Below, piece by piece: positions 53,055 to 61,470 of a stretch of 64,000 nt of DNA. The notes under the pieces were generated by a model that saw only the letters and a program-made list of their open reading frames with translations, ran no database searches and was not told the origin of the DNA. A program made the position numbers and the translations under genes. The DNA comes from Candidatus Gallitreponema excrementavium (GTDB lineage: Bacteria; Spirochaetota; Spirochaetia; Treponematales; Treponemataceae). Numbering within the stretch: the first letter of the stretch is position 1; every line of letters begins with the position of its first letter. The DNA lies in the NCBI GenBank assembly GCA_017694795.1, contig JADIMM010000023.1, positions 1-64,000 on the forward strand. Direction: 5' to 3'.

Positions 53055-53834
53055 ATGAGGATTGCCTTGGTCGGTTTCGGAAAAATGGGCCATATGCTTA
53101 AGGAAACAGCCCTGTCAAGAGGGCATGATGTTGTTTTGACTACAGACCCAGTGGCTCTTGATGCGGATTTTAAGTCTGATGACTGTGCAAAAGTTGCAGA
53201 AAAATGCCGGGATCTTAATGTCCAGGGCATAATAGAATTTACTCATCCCTCCGTTGTTGTTTCAAACATTTCTGCCCTTGTTCCGACCGGGATTCCCCTT
53301 GTTGTAGGCACAACCGGTTGGGACAGCTCCCTGGATAAGGTAAAGGCTATGGTAAAAGAATGGGGTTCTTCATTCCTTTATTCTTCAAATTTCTCTATTG
53401 GTGTAAACATTTTTTATAAGATAGTGGAAAAGGCTGCCGCCTTGATGAATTCTTTTGACTTTTATGATGCTTCTTCTTGGGAAATTCACCATAACCAAAA
53501 ACATGACAGTCCCTCCGGAACTGCCTTGGAGATTGCAAAGCGGGTTGTTGCCGGATTAGATAGAAAGAATAATATCGTCTTTGGTAATTTTGAAGGAAAA
53601 CCATTACCCGAAGATTTCCAGATTTCCAGCGTTAGACTTGGTACTGTTCCGGGAACCCATACTGTAGCTTTTGACAGCCAGGCAGATACAATCGAATTGA
53701 CCCACCGTGCCAGAAGCCGTGCAGGATTTGCTTTGGGAGCTGTAACGGCCCTGGAGTGGCTGACTGAAAAAAACACCGACGGAAGCGAGAAAAAAGGTGT
53801 CTTTACCACTGACGACATATTTAAAGATTTTTAA
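53055..53834 (+). CDS. dapB: 4-hydroxy-tetrahydrodipicolinate reductase
   Basis: A 259-residue NAD(P)H reductase, second step of the lysine/DAP branch. The nucleotide-binding motif is VGFGKMG (6-12). The catalytic region EIHHNQKHDSPSGTA (about 143-157) is intact, with the His and Lys expected. AAGGAGGG at 53043-53050 selects ATG 53055; the open frame back to 53025 lies in the end of lysC. It completes a lysC-dapB pair; fusA follows after 27 bases. Confidence 0.93.
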   Translation: MRIALVGFGKMGHMLKETALSRGHDVVLTTDPVALDADFKSDDCAKVAEKCRDLNVQGIIEFTHPSVVVSNISALVPTGIPLVVGTTGWDSSLDKVKAMVKEWGSSFLYSSNFSIGVNIFYKIVEKAAALMNSFDFYDASSWEIHHNQKHDSPSGTALEIAKRVVAGLDRKNNIVFGNFEGKPLPEDFQISSVRLGTVPGTHTVAFDSQADTIELTHRARSRAGFALGAVTALEWLTEKNTDGSEKKGVFTTDDIFKDF

Positions 53835-53861
53835 TTTTAAGTTTTATTTTGAGGTGTTAAA

Positions 53862-55898
53862 TTGGAAAAACTGAGAAACATCGGTATAATGGCCCACATT
53901 GATGCGGGAAAAACTACTACTACAGAAAGAATCCTCTTTTACACAGGCAAGATACACCGTATCGGTGAAATAGATGACGGCGAGGCAACGATGGATTGGA
54001 TGGCCCAGGAACAGGAGAGGGGTATTACAATTCAAAGTGCTGCCACAACAACCTACTGGAACGGATACCAGATAAATATAATTGATACTCCCGGGCATGT
54101 GGATTTTACAGCAGAGGTTGAGAGGTCTCTCCGGGTTTTGGACGGAGCAGTAACAGTGCTTTGTGCAGTTGGAGGAGTCCAGCCCCAGACAGAAACGGTT
54201 TGGAGACAGGCTGATACCTATAAGGTTCCAAGAATCTGCTTCGTAAATAAAATGGACAGAATCGGGGCTGATTTTGAAGGTGCCATGGAAGATGTAAGGG
54301 TAAAATTTAATGCCCTGCCTGTTCCTGTTCAATATCCGATAGGAAAGGAAAGCAACTTTGCCGGAGTAATTGATTTGATTACGATGGAGGAAATCCACTG
54401 GGATCCTGAATCGGAAGGTGAAAAGTTTGAGCGAAGTCCGGTTTCTGAATCCTTAAAGGAATTGGCCCTGAATTGGCGGGAAAAAATGATAGATGCTGTT
54501 TCAGGTTTTTCCGATGAGATTGCAGACTTGTACCTGATGGGAGAGGAAATTCCCGGAGAATTATTAAAAAAAGAAATCCGACGGGGAACCCTGGAACGGA
54601 ATTGTGTGCCGTTTTTTTGTGGTTCGGCAAGAAAGAATACCGGTATTCAGCCTCTTATGGACGGTATTGTGGATTATTTACCTGCCCCCCATGAAGTTCC
54701 CCCGGCAAAGGGTTTTCACGTCAAAAAAGAAGAGGAGGTGGAAATACCTTGCTCTGTGTCCGGGACTCCTGTTGGGCTGGTTTTTAAGATTCAGTATGAC
54801 CGGGAGGCCGGCAGCCTTTGTTATATAAGAATGTATTCAGGAAAGATAAAGCCCGGGGAACAGGTCTATAACATTGGAAAAAAGAAACGGGAAAGGGTAA
54901 ACCGCATTTTAAGAATGCACTCCAATAAATCGGAACCAATGGATGTAATCGAAGCCGGAGATATTGGTGTTTTTGTAGGGTTGAAATTGGCACAAACCGG
55001 AGATACTTTGGGTTCGGAGGGATTCCCTGTTCTTTTGGAAAAAATGAAATTCCCTGAACCTGTAATTTCTGTGGCAGTGGAGCCAAAAACTCTTTCTGAA
55101 CGGGACAGAATGAAGGAGGCCATTGAAATTCTTGCTAAAGAAGATCCTACATTCACCAGTAAAGAAGACCCGGAAACCGGACAGCTTATCATTTCTGGAA
55201 TGGGGGAATTGCACCTTGATGTGATTGTCAGGAGAATGCTTGACGATTTTAAAATTGAAGCCAGAATCGGGGCCCCCCAGGTAACCTACAGGGAATCCGT
55301 TACTAAAACTGTTACCCATTCCGAGAAGTTTTCTAAAAACCTCGCAGGAAAGGATACTTCTGCTGGTGTGACACTTAAGGTGGAACAGATGCCCCGGGGC
55401 ACAGGAAATGTGTACACATGCGGAGTTAAGAAAAACTCAGTGCCGGAGGAAATTCTTGCTGCAATAGAAAATGCAGTGACATCATCATTTTCTTCCGGGA
55501 TACAGTACGGATACCCTTGTACTGATGTAGGGGTTACCCTTGTAGATTTGGAGTATGATGAACTTACTGCAACTCCCTTCGCTTTTGAAGCCTGTACAAA
55601 TCTCTGCTTTGAGGAAGCTTGCAGGCAGGCTTCCCCGGAACTTTTGGAACCTGTAATGAACCTGGATATTGTAAGTCCCAAGGAATATGTAGGGGATGCC
55701 ATGAGCCAGGTTACCCAGAGAGGCGGATTGATTTTAAGTCTGGATTCCAAACCTACGGAAGAAGTTATCCACGGTCAGGCTCCCATGGCAAAAATGTTTG
55801 GTTTTTCCACCGCACTGCGTTCTGTTTCCCAGGGGCGGGCTACCTTCAGCATGACATTCAGTCATTTTGAGATAAAAAAAGGCGGATTGCAGGGATAG
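53862..55898 (+). CDS. fusA: Elongation factor G (spirochaetal paralogue)
   Basis: A 678-residue translational GTPase. G1 is [12 protein letters not shown] (about 11-22), G2 includes [11 protein letters not shown]3 DTPGHVDF and G4 NKMD. Domains II to V follow, with the domain IV start [11 protein letters not shown] and the C-terminal [22 protein letters not shown]. It is slightly shorter than standard EF-G (about 690-700). Spirochaetes usually carry two EF-G paralogues, one for translocation and one specialised for ribosome recycling; which one this is cannot be settled here, and its place beside dapB away from the str operon hints at the accessory form. The start is TTG with GAGGTG upstream. 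Confidence 0.87.
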   Translation: MEKLRNIGIMAHIDAGKTTTTERILFYTGKIHRIGEIDDGEATMDWMAQEQERGITIQSAATTTYWNGYQINIIDTPGHVDFTAEVERSLRVLDGAVTVLCAVGGVQPQTETVWRQADTYKVPRICFVNKMDRIGADFEGAMEDVRVKFNALPVPVQYPIGKESNFAGVIDLITMEEIHWDPESEGEKFERSPVSESLKELALNWREKMIDAVSGFSDEIADLYLMGEEIPGELLKKEIRRGTLERNCVPFFCGSARKNTGIQPLMDGIVDYLPAPHEVPPAKGFHVKKEEEVEIPCSVSGTPVGLVFKIQYDREAGSLCYIRMYSGKIKPGEQVYNIGKKKRERVNRILRMHSNKSEPMDVIEAGDIGVFVGLKLAQTGDTLGSEGFPVLLEKMKFPEPVISVAVEPKTLSERDRMKEAIEILAKEDPTFTSKEDPETGQLIISGMGELHLDVIVRRMLDDFKIEARIGAPQVTYRESVTKTVTHSEKFSKNLAGKDTSAGVTLKVEQMPRGTGNVYTCGVKKNSVPEEILAAIENAVTSSFSSGIQYGYPCTDVGVTLVDLEYDELTATPFAFEACTNLCFEEACRQASPELLEPVMNLDIVSPKEYVGDAMSQVTQRGGLILSLDSKPTEEVIHGQAPMAKMFGFSTALRSVSQGRATFSMTFSHFEIKKGGLQG

Positions 55899-55901
55899 GG
55901 T

Positions 55902-55935
55902 AAAAAAAGCCCCCCGCTGAAACTCAGCGGGGGGC
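55902..55935 (-). terminator. Strong terminator facing the minus strand
   Basis: A perfect 12-bp GC-rich stem (55909-55920 with 55924-55935) is followed by seven T only on the minus strand (55902-55908); on the plus strand the next bases are ACGGAAAG. The flanking genes are both on the plus strand, so it would stop an antisense or small RNA coming from about 55940-56050 before it enters fusA. Confidence 0.65.
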
Positions 55936-56059
55936 ACGGAAAGAAGAGGAGATTTGTAAGAGGAACTGTTGTTTTCTCTTTACATCTTATAAACAATATT
56001 TTTGAAAAAAAGGTTACAAAAAAAAAAATAAAATTTTTTGCATTTTACGGAGGTTTTCC

Positions 56060-57580
56060 ATGGAAGTCAGGGTTCGTTACGCACCTTCTCCTACCGGATA
56101 CCAGCATATTGGTGGTGTGAGAACGGCACTTTTTAATTATTTGTTTGCCAAGTCTCAGAACGGAAAATTCATTCTCAGACTGGAAGATACAGACAGGACA
56201 AGATTTTCGGAAGAATATGTACAGAATCTTTATGATACCTGTTCCTGGCTTGGGTTGGACTGGGACGAAGGAGGTGACAAAGGTGGGGAGTACGGTCCAT
56301 ATGTCCAGTCGGAGCGTTTTGACCTTTATAAAAAGTATGCTATGGAATTAGTGGAAAAGGGCCAGGCCTATTACTGTTTTTGTGACGAAGAAAGGCTGGA
56401 ACGGATCCGCAAGATACAAACAATGAATAAAATGGCACCGGGCTATGACCGTAACTGCCGCAATCTTTCAAAAGAAGAAATAGAAGAAAATCTGGCTGCC
56501 GGTAAGCCCTATGTAATCCGTCTTAAAGTTCCCTTGGAAGGTACTACAAAATTCCATGATGCCCTTTTGGGGGATATAGAATGGAAAAACGAAGATGTAA
56601 ATCCTGATCCGGTTCTTTTAAAAACCGACGGTTTCCCCACATACCATCTTGCAAATATAGTTGATGACCATTTTATGCACATTACCCATGTAATGAGAGC
56701 CCAGGAGTGGATTCCCTCAACCCCATTACACGTAATAATGTACAAGGCCTTTGGTTGGGAACATCCGGAGTACTGCCATCTTCCAATGGTAATGGGGCAG
56801 GATGGACAGAAACTTTCAAAACGCCACGGGGCCACCAGTTGCAATGAGTTCAGAAATAACGGATATCTGAAAGATGCCCTTATAAATTATATCGCCATGC
56901 TGGGATGTTCCTATGAAGACGGCAGGGATATGTATTCCTTGGAAGAACTTGAAAAACTTTTTAAAATGGAGCACATAAATAAGGCTCCTGCGGTTTTCGA
57001 TTATAAAAAACTGGAATGGTTTAACGGACAGTATATCAGATTAAAGACAGACAGCGAGCTTTTTGAGCTTACATGGCCATTTATTGCAAATTCAGGGCTG
57101 TTCGGGGAACAGGATCCGGCGGAGAGGAAAGCAAGGGGGCTTTTGTTTGCAGACCAGACTCTCCTTGAGCCAACGGAGGCCCAGAAGGCTACTCTGATGG
57201 CTGTAATGCCTTTAATCCGGGAGAGGTTGCATTTCTTGACTGAGGCACCGGAAATGGTAAAATTCCTTTTCGTTGAGCCTGCAGTTCCCTCAAAAGAGGA
57301 AATAGTTCCTAAAAAGCTGGATTTACCGGCAGTTCTCCATAATCTGGAAGAAGTAATTCCGATTATAGAAAAAATGGAAACCATGTCTGATGAGGAATGT
57401 GAAGCCGCCTTTAGGGCAAAGGCCGAAGAGCTTGGTGTCAAAATGGGGGATGTGATGATGCCAATCAGAATGGCTGTAACAGGTAGCCGGGTGAGCCCTC
57501 CTTTGGTTGGAAGTATTAAAATACTGGGATGTAACAAGGCGGTGGAAAGAATCCGTAAAACTCTTGCTGCCCTTAAATGA
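56060..57580 (+). CDS. gltX: Glutamate--tRNA ligase
   Basis: A 506-residue class I aminoacyl-tRNA synthetase. The HIGH motif appears as HIGG (16-19) within RYAPSPTGYQHIGGVRTALFN; the KMSKS motif is KLSKRHG (about 250). The C-terminal anticodon-binding helical bundle ends in RKTLAALK. Whether it is discriminating or also charges tRNA-Gln cannot be told here. GGAGGT lies 8 bases before the ATG. It overlaps the M15 peptidase gene by 4 bases (ATGA). Confidence 0.95.
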   Translation: MEVRVRYAPSPTGYQHIGGVRTALFNYLFAKSQNGKFILRLEDTDRTRFSEEYVQNLYDTCSWLGLDWDEGGDKGGEYGPYVQSERFDLYKKYAMELVEKGQAYYCFCDEERLERIRKIQTMNKMAPGYDRNCRNLSKEEIEENLAAGKPYVIRLKVPLEGTTKFHDALLGDIEWKNEDVNPDPVLLKTDGFPTYHLANIVDDHFMHITHVMRAQEWIPSTPLHVIMYKAFGWEHPEYCHLPMVMGQDGQKLSKRHGATSCNEFRNNGYLKDALINYIAMLGCSYEDGRDMYSLEELEKLFKMEHINKAPAVFDYKKLEWFNGQYIRLKTDSELFELTWPFIANSGLFGEQDPAERKARGLLFADQTLLEPTEAQKATLMAVMPLIRERLHFLTEAPEMVKFLFVEPAVPSKEEIVPKKLDLPAVLHNLEEVIPIIEKMETMSDEECEAAFRAKAEELGVKMGDVMMPIRMAVTGSRVSPPLVGSIKILGCNKAVERIRKTLAALK

Positions 57581-58476
57581 AAAAAACGGTATTAATTCTA
57601 TCCGTTTTATTTATCTTCTGGAATTTGCCTGCCCGTGGAAGGTCTGATCAGGCAGAACAGGATGGAATCCCATATAATTTCCCCGTTCTGCCTTATTATA
57701 AGCTTATGGCCTTCCACCTTGCCTATCCGGAACGTGTTTCCGAGCCCTTTATGAAAGATGGGGACTGGTGCATTTTACTGGACGAAGAGGAGTTTTATTG
57801 GGCCCAGGGCCGGCTCCTGCATAAATACTACCGGGAAATACCTTTTGAATATTCAATGTTTGATATTTTCCCCTATCCTGAAGTAGAGCTGAAAACCTAT
57901 ACTGATAAAGAAGCTGCAATTATAAAAAAAAACCTGGATATAGACTTTACTGAAAAAACCGGTTATCCCCGGAATGTTTATTTTTTTGAATGCCTTTATG
58001 GAATCCATACCCAGGAAGACTGTGACAATGTTCTGGTTCCGGTTGACTTTCTCGGATATCCTCTCAAGGTTCATCCCATGATAAAGGCTCCTCTGGAAAG
58101 AGTTGAAAAACAGATTACGGTACTTGCACAATCCGACAATGAGGTAAGGCGGTTTTTGGAAAGTTTGTTCCGGATTGACTGTCATAATTTCCGCAGAATA
58201 GCAGGAACCAGCCAGCTTTCCCTCCACAGTTTTGGTATAGCAGTGGATTTTCTGCCCTATACATACGGAAAAAAAGAATACTACTGGTATAATACAGGCA
58301 GAAAAGACTGGTATAAAATACCTGTAAAAAAAAGATGGATGCCTCCGGAACAGATTGTCAGTATTTTTGAGAAAGAAGGCTTTGTATGGGGAGGAAAATG
58401 GTTTAAGTTTGATAATATACACTTTGAATACCGCCCGGAGGTCTTGATTCTTTCCCGGAGACTGAATGGAAAATGA
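57577..58476 (+). CDS. M15-family (VanY-like) D-Ala-D-Ala carboxypeptidase, exported
   Basis: A 299-residue exported zinc peptidase. A signal peptide (MKKTVLILSVLFIFWNL) precedes a long N-terminal region without recognisable motifs. The C-terminal catalytic part (about 195-295) has H217 and D224 in SLHSFGIAVDF and H282 in DNIHFEYRPE, the HxxxxxxD and H-x-H-like zinc pattern of M15 peptidases. It likely trims peptidoglycan peptides. The gene is coupled at both ends, overlapping gltX and the TraB-like gene by 4 bases each, so cell-wall trimming is cotranscribed with tRNA charging. Confidence 0.82.
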   Translation: MKKTVLILSVLFIFWNLPARGRSDQAEQDGIPYNFPVLPYYKLMAFHLAYPERVSEPFMKDGDWCILLDEEEFYWAQGRLLHKYYREIPFEYSMFDIFPYPEVELKTYTDKEAAIIKKNLDIDFTEKTGYPRNVYFFECLYGIHTQEDCDNVLVPVDFLGYPLKVHPMIKAPLERVEKQITVLAQSDNEVRRFLESLFRIDCHNFRRIAGTSQLSLHSFGIAVDFLPYTYGKKEYYWYNTGRKDWYKIPVKKRWMPPEQIVSIFEKEGFVWGGKWFKFDNIHFEYRPEVLILSRRLNGK

Positions 58477-59399
58477 AAATAAATTCCCTTTTTACCCGGT
58501 TAATAGTTTTATTATTACTGCTGTTCCTGCCGGGCTCTTTGTTTCCTGAATCCGTGCCCCGGCTGGAGAAAAAAAAGGGTTCAATGTTTTGGAAAATACA
58601 AGGGGAAAATTGCACCGTATATATACTGGGGACATTACACGGCAGTTCCGAAAATATTTTGAACCTGGATAAGGAAATTCTTAACTGCTTTGATAATTCG
58701 GAGCTTTATTATTCGGAGTTGTCAAAATCTTTAGCCGAAAATCTGATGGCTTTTCCAATGGATTATATTGGGGATTTTTTTGAACCTGTTTATCAAATTC
58801 CCGGAGAATTTTCACATAATGAAAATAAACTTATTTCAAAAATAATAGGGGAAGATGTTTACAGGAAGTTCAGTTCTTTTCATCCGTTTTTGCTTTACAC
58901 CCTTTTGTCAGGTAAAAAAGAAAATAAAGGAGAAAATATTTACAGTGTTGATAAATTTCTCATTGACAGATTGGGGGATAAAGATTACCAGGGGCTTGAT
59001 ACAGAAGAAAGTTTTAAAGACAGCTTGTGTCCCGGTTCCTTTGATGATTATATAGCTTTAATAAAAGAGTTTTTAAAAAAATATCCTGATTTTAAAGAGG
59101 AAGAGGAACTGGAAAAGGACTTGATTTCAGCTTATTTGGAGGGGGATTGCAGAAAATTTTCAGGAATTTTGGATAAGATTTATACACCGGAAAATAATGA
59201 TTTAACGGAGTATTATAAAAGTTTTAATGAAAAGGTTTTGTCTGCCCGGAACCGGTTGTGGGCAGACAAAATTAAAATTGTTTTAAATGGTGATAAAGAT
59301 GTTTTTATCTTTGCCGGGGCAGCCCATTTTTGCGGTAGAAACAGTATTTTTGAGATTCTTGCAAATGAAGGTATCCTGGTGATTCCTGCCGGGCTATAA
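58473..59399 (+). CDS. TraB/GumN-family protein, exported
   Basis: A 308-residue protein of the TraB/GumN family (PF01963), whose members include Tiki-type metalloproteases. A signal peptide (about 1-25, cleavage near LFPE) is followed by FWKIQGENCTVYILGTLHGS, with the GTLH metal motif, and a C-terminal FAGAAHFCG, with the GxxH motif, as expected. The middle is helical and charged. Function in bacteria is little known. Start ATG overlaps the peptidase stop by 4 bases. Confidence 0.85.
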   Translation: MKINSLFTRLIVLLLLLFLPGSLFPESVPRLEKKKGSMFWKIQGENCTVYILGTLHGSSENILNLDKEILNCFDNSELYYSELSKSLAENLMAFPMDYIGDFFEPVYQIPGEFSHNENKLISKIIGEDVYRKFSSFHPFLLYTLLSGKKENKGENIYSVDKFLIDRLGDKDYQGLDTEESFKDSLCPGSFDDYIALIKEFLKKYPDFKEEEELEKDLISAYLEGDCRKFSGILDKIYTPENNDLTEYYKSFNEKVLSARNRLWADKIKIVLNGDKDVFIFAGAAHFCGRNSIFEILANEGILVIPAGL

Positions 59400-59469
59400 A
59401 CACAGGCCTTGTTTTAGCAAAGTTTTTTCCGGGTTTTTACGATAAAGGTAACTTTTTTTTAGATGATAT

Positions 59470-60051
59470 CTAAAATGTGTACAGTTTTTCCAACAGTCCG
59501 TTTAGTTTTGTTCCATATTCCTTGTCGGCGGCCCATGTTCCTGCCAATCCTGAAATATAGGGTGATTTGCCCTTGGGGGTTACATACTTATATCTTGGAT
59601 CCACACATTTTGTGTTCAAAGGTTCTTTTGACCCGTAGGCCTTTAAATGCTGCACATGGGCAAGAACACCTTCTGATTCAGAAGAAAATACGCAGCCTCT
59701 TTGGTTTTCATCAATGGCACCTAAACCGCAAAAGTTGTTCATGGATTCAGTAACAAGTCCCCCAAACCTTAAAAACCCGGTTTCAAGGCACATTTGTACA
59801 AAGGCCACATCATGGTTCACACCTTCTTTTGCACATTTATTAATGTAGTATCCTGCAAGTCTGGATACTTTTTCCCTGTCTGCTTTGGAATTGTTGTCCA
59901 TAAAGAATGAAACAAGTTCATTGCGGGTCTTTAATCCGGTTCCCATTATTTTTTCCGGGATTTCTTCTTTTTGTGTTTTCCAGGAAATTCCTGTTACACA
60001 ACCTGAAAGTATTAAAATTAAAACTGGTAAAACAAAAAAATTCTTTTTCAT
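59470..60051 (-). CDS. Glucosaminidase-domain lipoprotein
   Basis: A 193-residue peptidoglycan hydrolase candidate. Lipobox LSGC places the lipid-modified Cys at 18. The remainder (about 40-190) matches the mannosyl-glycoprotein endo-beta-N-acetylglucosaminidase/FlgJ-like fold: CLETGFLRFGG with likely catalytic E90, NNFCGLGA, and GVLAHVQHLKAY. It is a compact single-domain form without binding repeats. It may be a flagellar or septal wall-opening enzyme. It is convergent with the TraB-like gene; no clear terminator lies between. Confidence 0.83.
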   Translation of the reverse strand: MKKNFFVLPVLILILSGCVTGISWKTQKEEIPEKIMGTGLKTRNELVSFFMDNNSKADREKVSRLAGYYINKCAKEGVNHDVAFVQMCLETGFLRFGGLVTESMNNFCGLGAIDENQRGCVFSSESEGVLAHVQHLKAYGSKEPLNTKCVDPRYKYVTPKGKSPYISGLAGTWAADKEYGTKLNGLLEKLYTF

Positions 60052-60127
60052 AAATTTATTTTCGGCTTTTTAAAAAAAAATTAACGCAAAAAGAATTTTT
60101 TCTTTATAGATATATATAGGGGGCAAA

Positions 60128-60766
60128 ATGAAAAATAAAACCATAAAACCGGATTTTAGGGAAAGAATAATCGAGAAAGGTGTTGAAACCTTGAGCGATA
60201 AAGAACTTATTGCCGTGTTACTTAGAACCGGTGTAAAAGGCTGTTCCGTTTCTGTATTGGCAGAAAAAGTAAAAAAAGCCATCTCAGCCACAGAAAAAAG
60301 GGATTTACCCTTTGTTCTAGCAGCATTTCCCGGAATCGGAAAGGACAAACAGGCAGTAATTCTTTCTGCCCTTGAACTAGGCAGACGGTTTTACGGTTCT
60401 CCAGGCCAGATAATTAAGACAGCAAAAGATGTTTACGAGGTGTTGAGACATTATGCCTTTGAAAACCAGGAACACTTTATTTGTATAGCTCTTAACGGGG
60501 CCCATGAAATCCTGGAAGTAAGGGTTGTCAGTATCGGAACTGTTAACAAGACCCTGGTGCATCCCCGCGAAGTATTTTCTTCTCCCCTCAAATTAAGGAG
60601 TGCAGCAATAATAATAAGCCACAACCATCCATCCGGCCAACTCAGCCCTTCCCAAGAGGATATACAGCTCACACTAAAGCTCAAGGAAGCCGGTGAGCTT
60701 TTGGGGATTCCGGTTCTAGATCATGTAATTATTTCAAAAAAGGGATTCTACAGTATCACTGTATAA
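60128..60766 (+). CDS. radC: RadC/JAB-domain protein
   Basis: A 212-residue protein of the RadC family. An HhH-like N-terminal part (about 15-80, LSDKELIAVLLRTG and AAFPGIGKDKQAVILSALELGRR) precedes the JAB metal site H165, H167 and D178 in SHNHPSGQLSPSQED. The historical link to DNA repair is doubtful; the fold resembles deubiquitinase-type metalloproteases. GGGGGC lies just before the ATG. It is convergent with groES. Confidence 0.92.
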   Translation: MKNKTIKPDFRERIIEKGVETLSDKELIAVLLRTGVKGCSVSVLAEKVKKAISATEKRDLPFVLAAFPGIGKDKQAVILSALELGRRFYGSPGQIIKTAKDVYEVLRHYAFENQEHFICIALNGAHEILEVRVVSIGTVNKTLVHPREVFSSPLKLRSAAIIISHNHPSGQLSPSQEDIQLTLKLKEAGELLGIPVLDHVIISKKGFYSITV

Positions 60767-60798
60767 AACAAGGGTACCCGTAAAAAGGGCACCCTGAA
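60766..60798 (-). terminator. Terminator of groES
   Basis: On the minus strand AGGGTGCCC pairs with GGGTACCCT (one mismatch) around a T-rich loop, followed by TTGTTTT. It lies directly after the groES stop and overlaps the end of radC. Confidence 0.65.
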
Positions 60799-60804
60799 TT
60801 GAGC

Positions 60805-61074
60805 CTAGTCAAGGACTGCGACTACATCTGCCATTTTCAGGATAAGATATTCCTCTCCGTCGATTTTTATCTGTACGCCGCTATATTTGTCATACATAAC
60901 TTTCTGGCCTACAGAAACGAGGATCTTTTCTGAGTCTGTACCGACTGCTTCCACGACTCCGGTTTGTGTTTTTTCCTGGGTAACAGTATCAGGAATTATT
61001 ATTCCTCCTGCTGTTTTTGCCTCTGTTTTCTCTACTTTTACCAGTACCCTGTCAGCTAATGGCTTTACTTTCAT
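60805..61074 (-). CDS. groES: Co-chaperonin GroES
   Basis: An 89-residue lid of the GroEL chaperonin. The family pattern is complete: KPLADRVLVK at the start, mobile loop KTAGGIIIPDT, VGQKVMYDKYSG and EEYLILKMADVVAVL at the end. GGAGGA selects ATG 61074; the upstream in-frame ATG at 61104 has no site. groEL is not adjacent. No CIRCE (HrcA) operator is visible; the leader instead holds a terminator-like hairpin. Confidence 0.96.
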   Translation of the reverse strand: MKVKPLADRVLVKVEKTEAKTAGGIIIPDTVTQEKTQTGVVEAVGTDSEKILVSVGQKVMYDKYSGVQIKIDGEEYLILKMADVVAVLD

Positions 61075-61123
61075 TTGTTCCTCCTGAAAGTTCGGGGGCA
61101 ACAATACCCCTTGTTTTAGTGGA

Positions 61124-61145
61124 TAAAAAAAATCCCTACCGGGAT
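61124..61145 (-). promoter_or_regulatory. Terminator-like hairpin in groES leader
   Basis: On the minus strand ATCCC-GGTA-GGGAT is followed by a run of eight T. It lies about 25 bases after the predicted transcript start and 50 bases before the groES ATG, so it may abort transcription unless prevented. Confidence 0.5.
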
Positions 61146-61176
61146 GTATTTGTGAGGTTTAACAACTTCTCAGTAA

Positions 61177-61205
61177 AATATACGAAAGTTTACACAGATG
61201 GTCAA
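61177..61205 (-). promoter_or_regulatory. Sigma-70 promoter of groES
   Basis: On the minus strand TTGACC (61200-61205), 17 bases, TATATT (61177-61182); five of six bases match consensus in each box. The leader is about 96 bases. Confidence 0.75.
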
Positions 61206-61237
61206 TAAATATCACAAGAAAAATAAAACTATACTAT

Positions 61238-61293
61238 TGTGTCAAAAAGATACATTAAAACCTATAAAAACCGGCGGTGTGTCAGATTGACAC
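61238..61293. promoter_or_regulatory. Repeated TGTGTCA motifs, possible activator sites
   Basis: TGTGTCA occurs at 61238-61244 and 61278-61284, 40 bp apart. The second belongs to a perfect inverted repeat GTGTCA-GAT-TGACAC (61279-61293); the first to an imperfect one (TGTGTC-AAAAA-GATACA). They lie about 150-200 bp upstream of the predicted sigma-54 transcript start, a distance known for enhancer-binding activators. The rest of 61206-61400 holds no gene that I can see. Confidence 0.4.
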
Positions 61294-61414
61294 TTGTAAT
61301 TTATTGAAAATACTGTATTTTTATGAAAATCATGCAAAACATATGGAATTTTGTAAAATTCTCCGCAAAAAAGCTCTTTTTTTACCTTTTTTTTGACATT
61401 TTTCCTTGTTGTTT

Positions 61415-61430
61415 TGGCATGGAATTTGCA
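61415..61430 (+). promoter_or_regulatory. Sigma-54 (-24/-12) promoter of the RpoS-like gene
   Basis: TGGCATGGAATTTGCA matches the sigma-54 consensus TGGCACGNNNNTTGCW at every fixed position but one (T for the C after TGGCA). The GG (61416-61417) and GC (61428-61429) are exactly 12 apart. Transcription would start near 61441, leaving about 30 bases with AAGGAGG before the ATG. A sigma-70 alternative (TTGACA at 61287, TACTGT 18 bases on) is much weaker. Confidence 0.75.
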
Positions 61431-61470
61431 ACAAGTTATATGTAGTCGAAACCCCTAAGGAGGCAAATTG

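Noticed and set aside
59460-59478. Hairpin TTTAGAT-GAT-ATCTAAA as terminator of the convergent TraB and glucosaminidase genes
   Set aside because: The T-run lies on the wrong side for the plus strand, and the stem overlaps the glucosaminidase stop; it is AT-only and weak.
61075-61470. CIRCE/HrcA operator upstream of groES
   Set aside because: I looked for TTAGCACTC and its complement with a 9-base gap and found neither.
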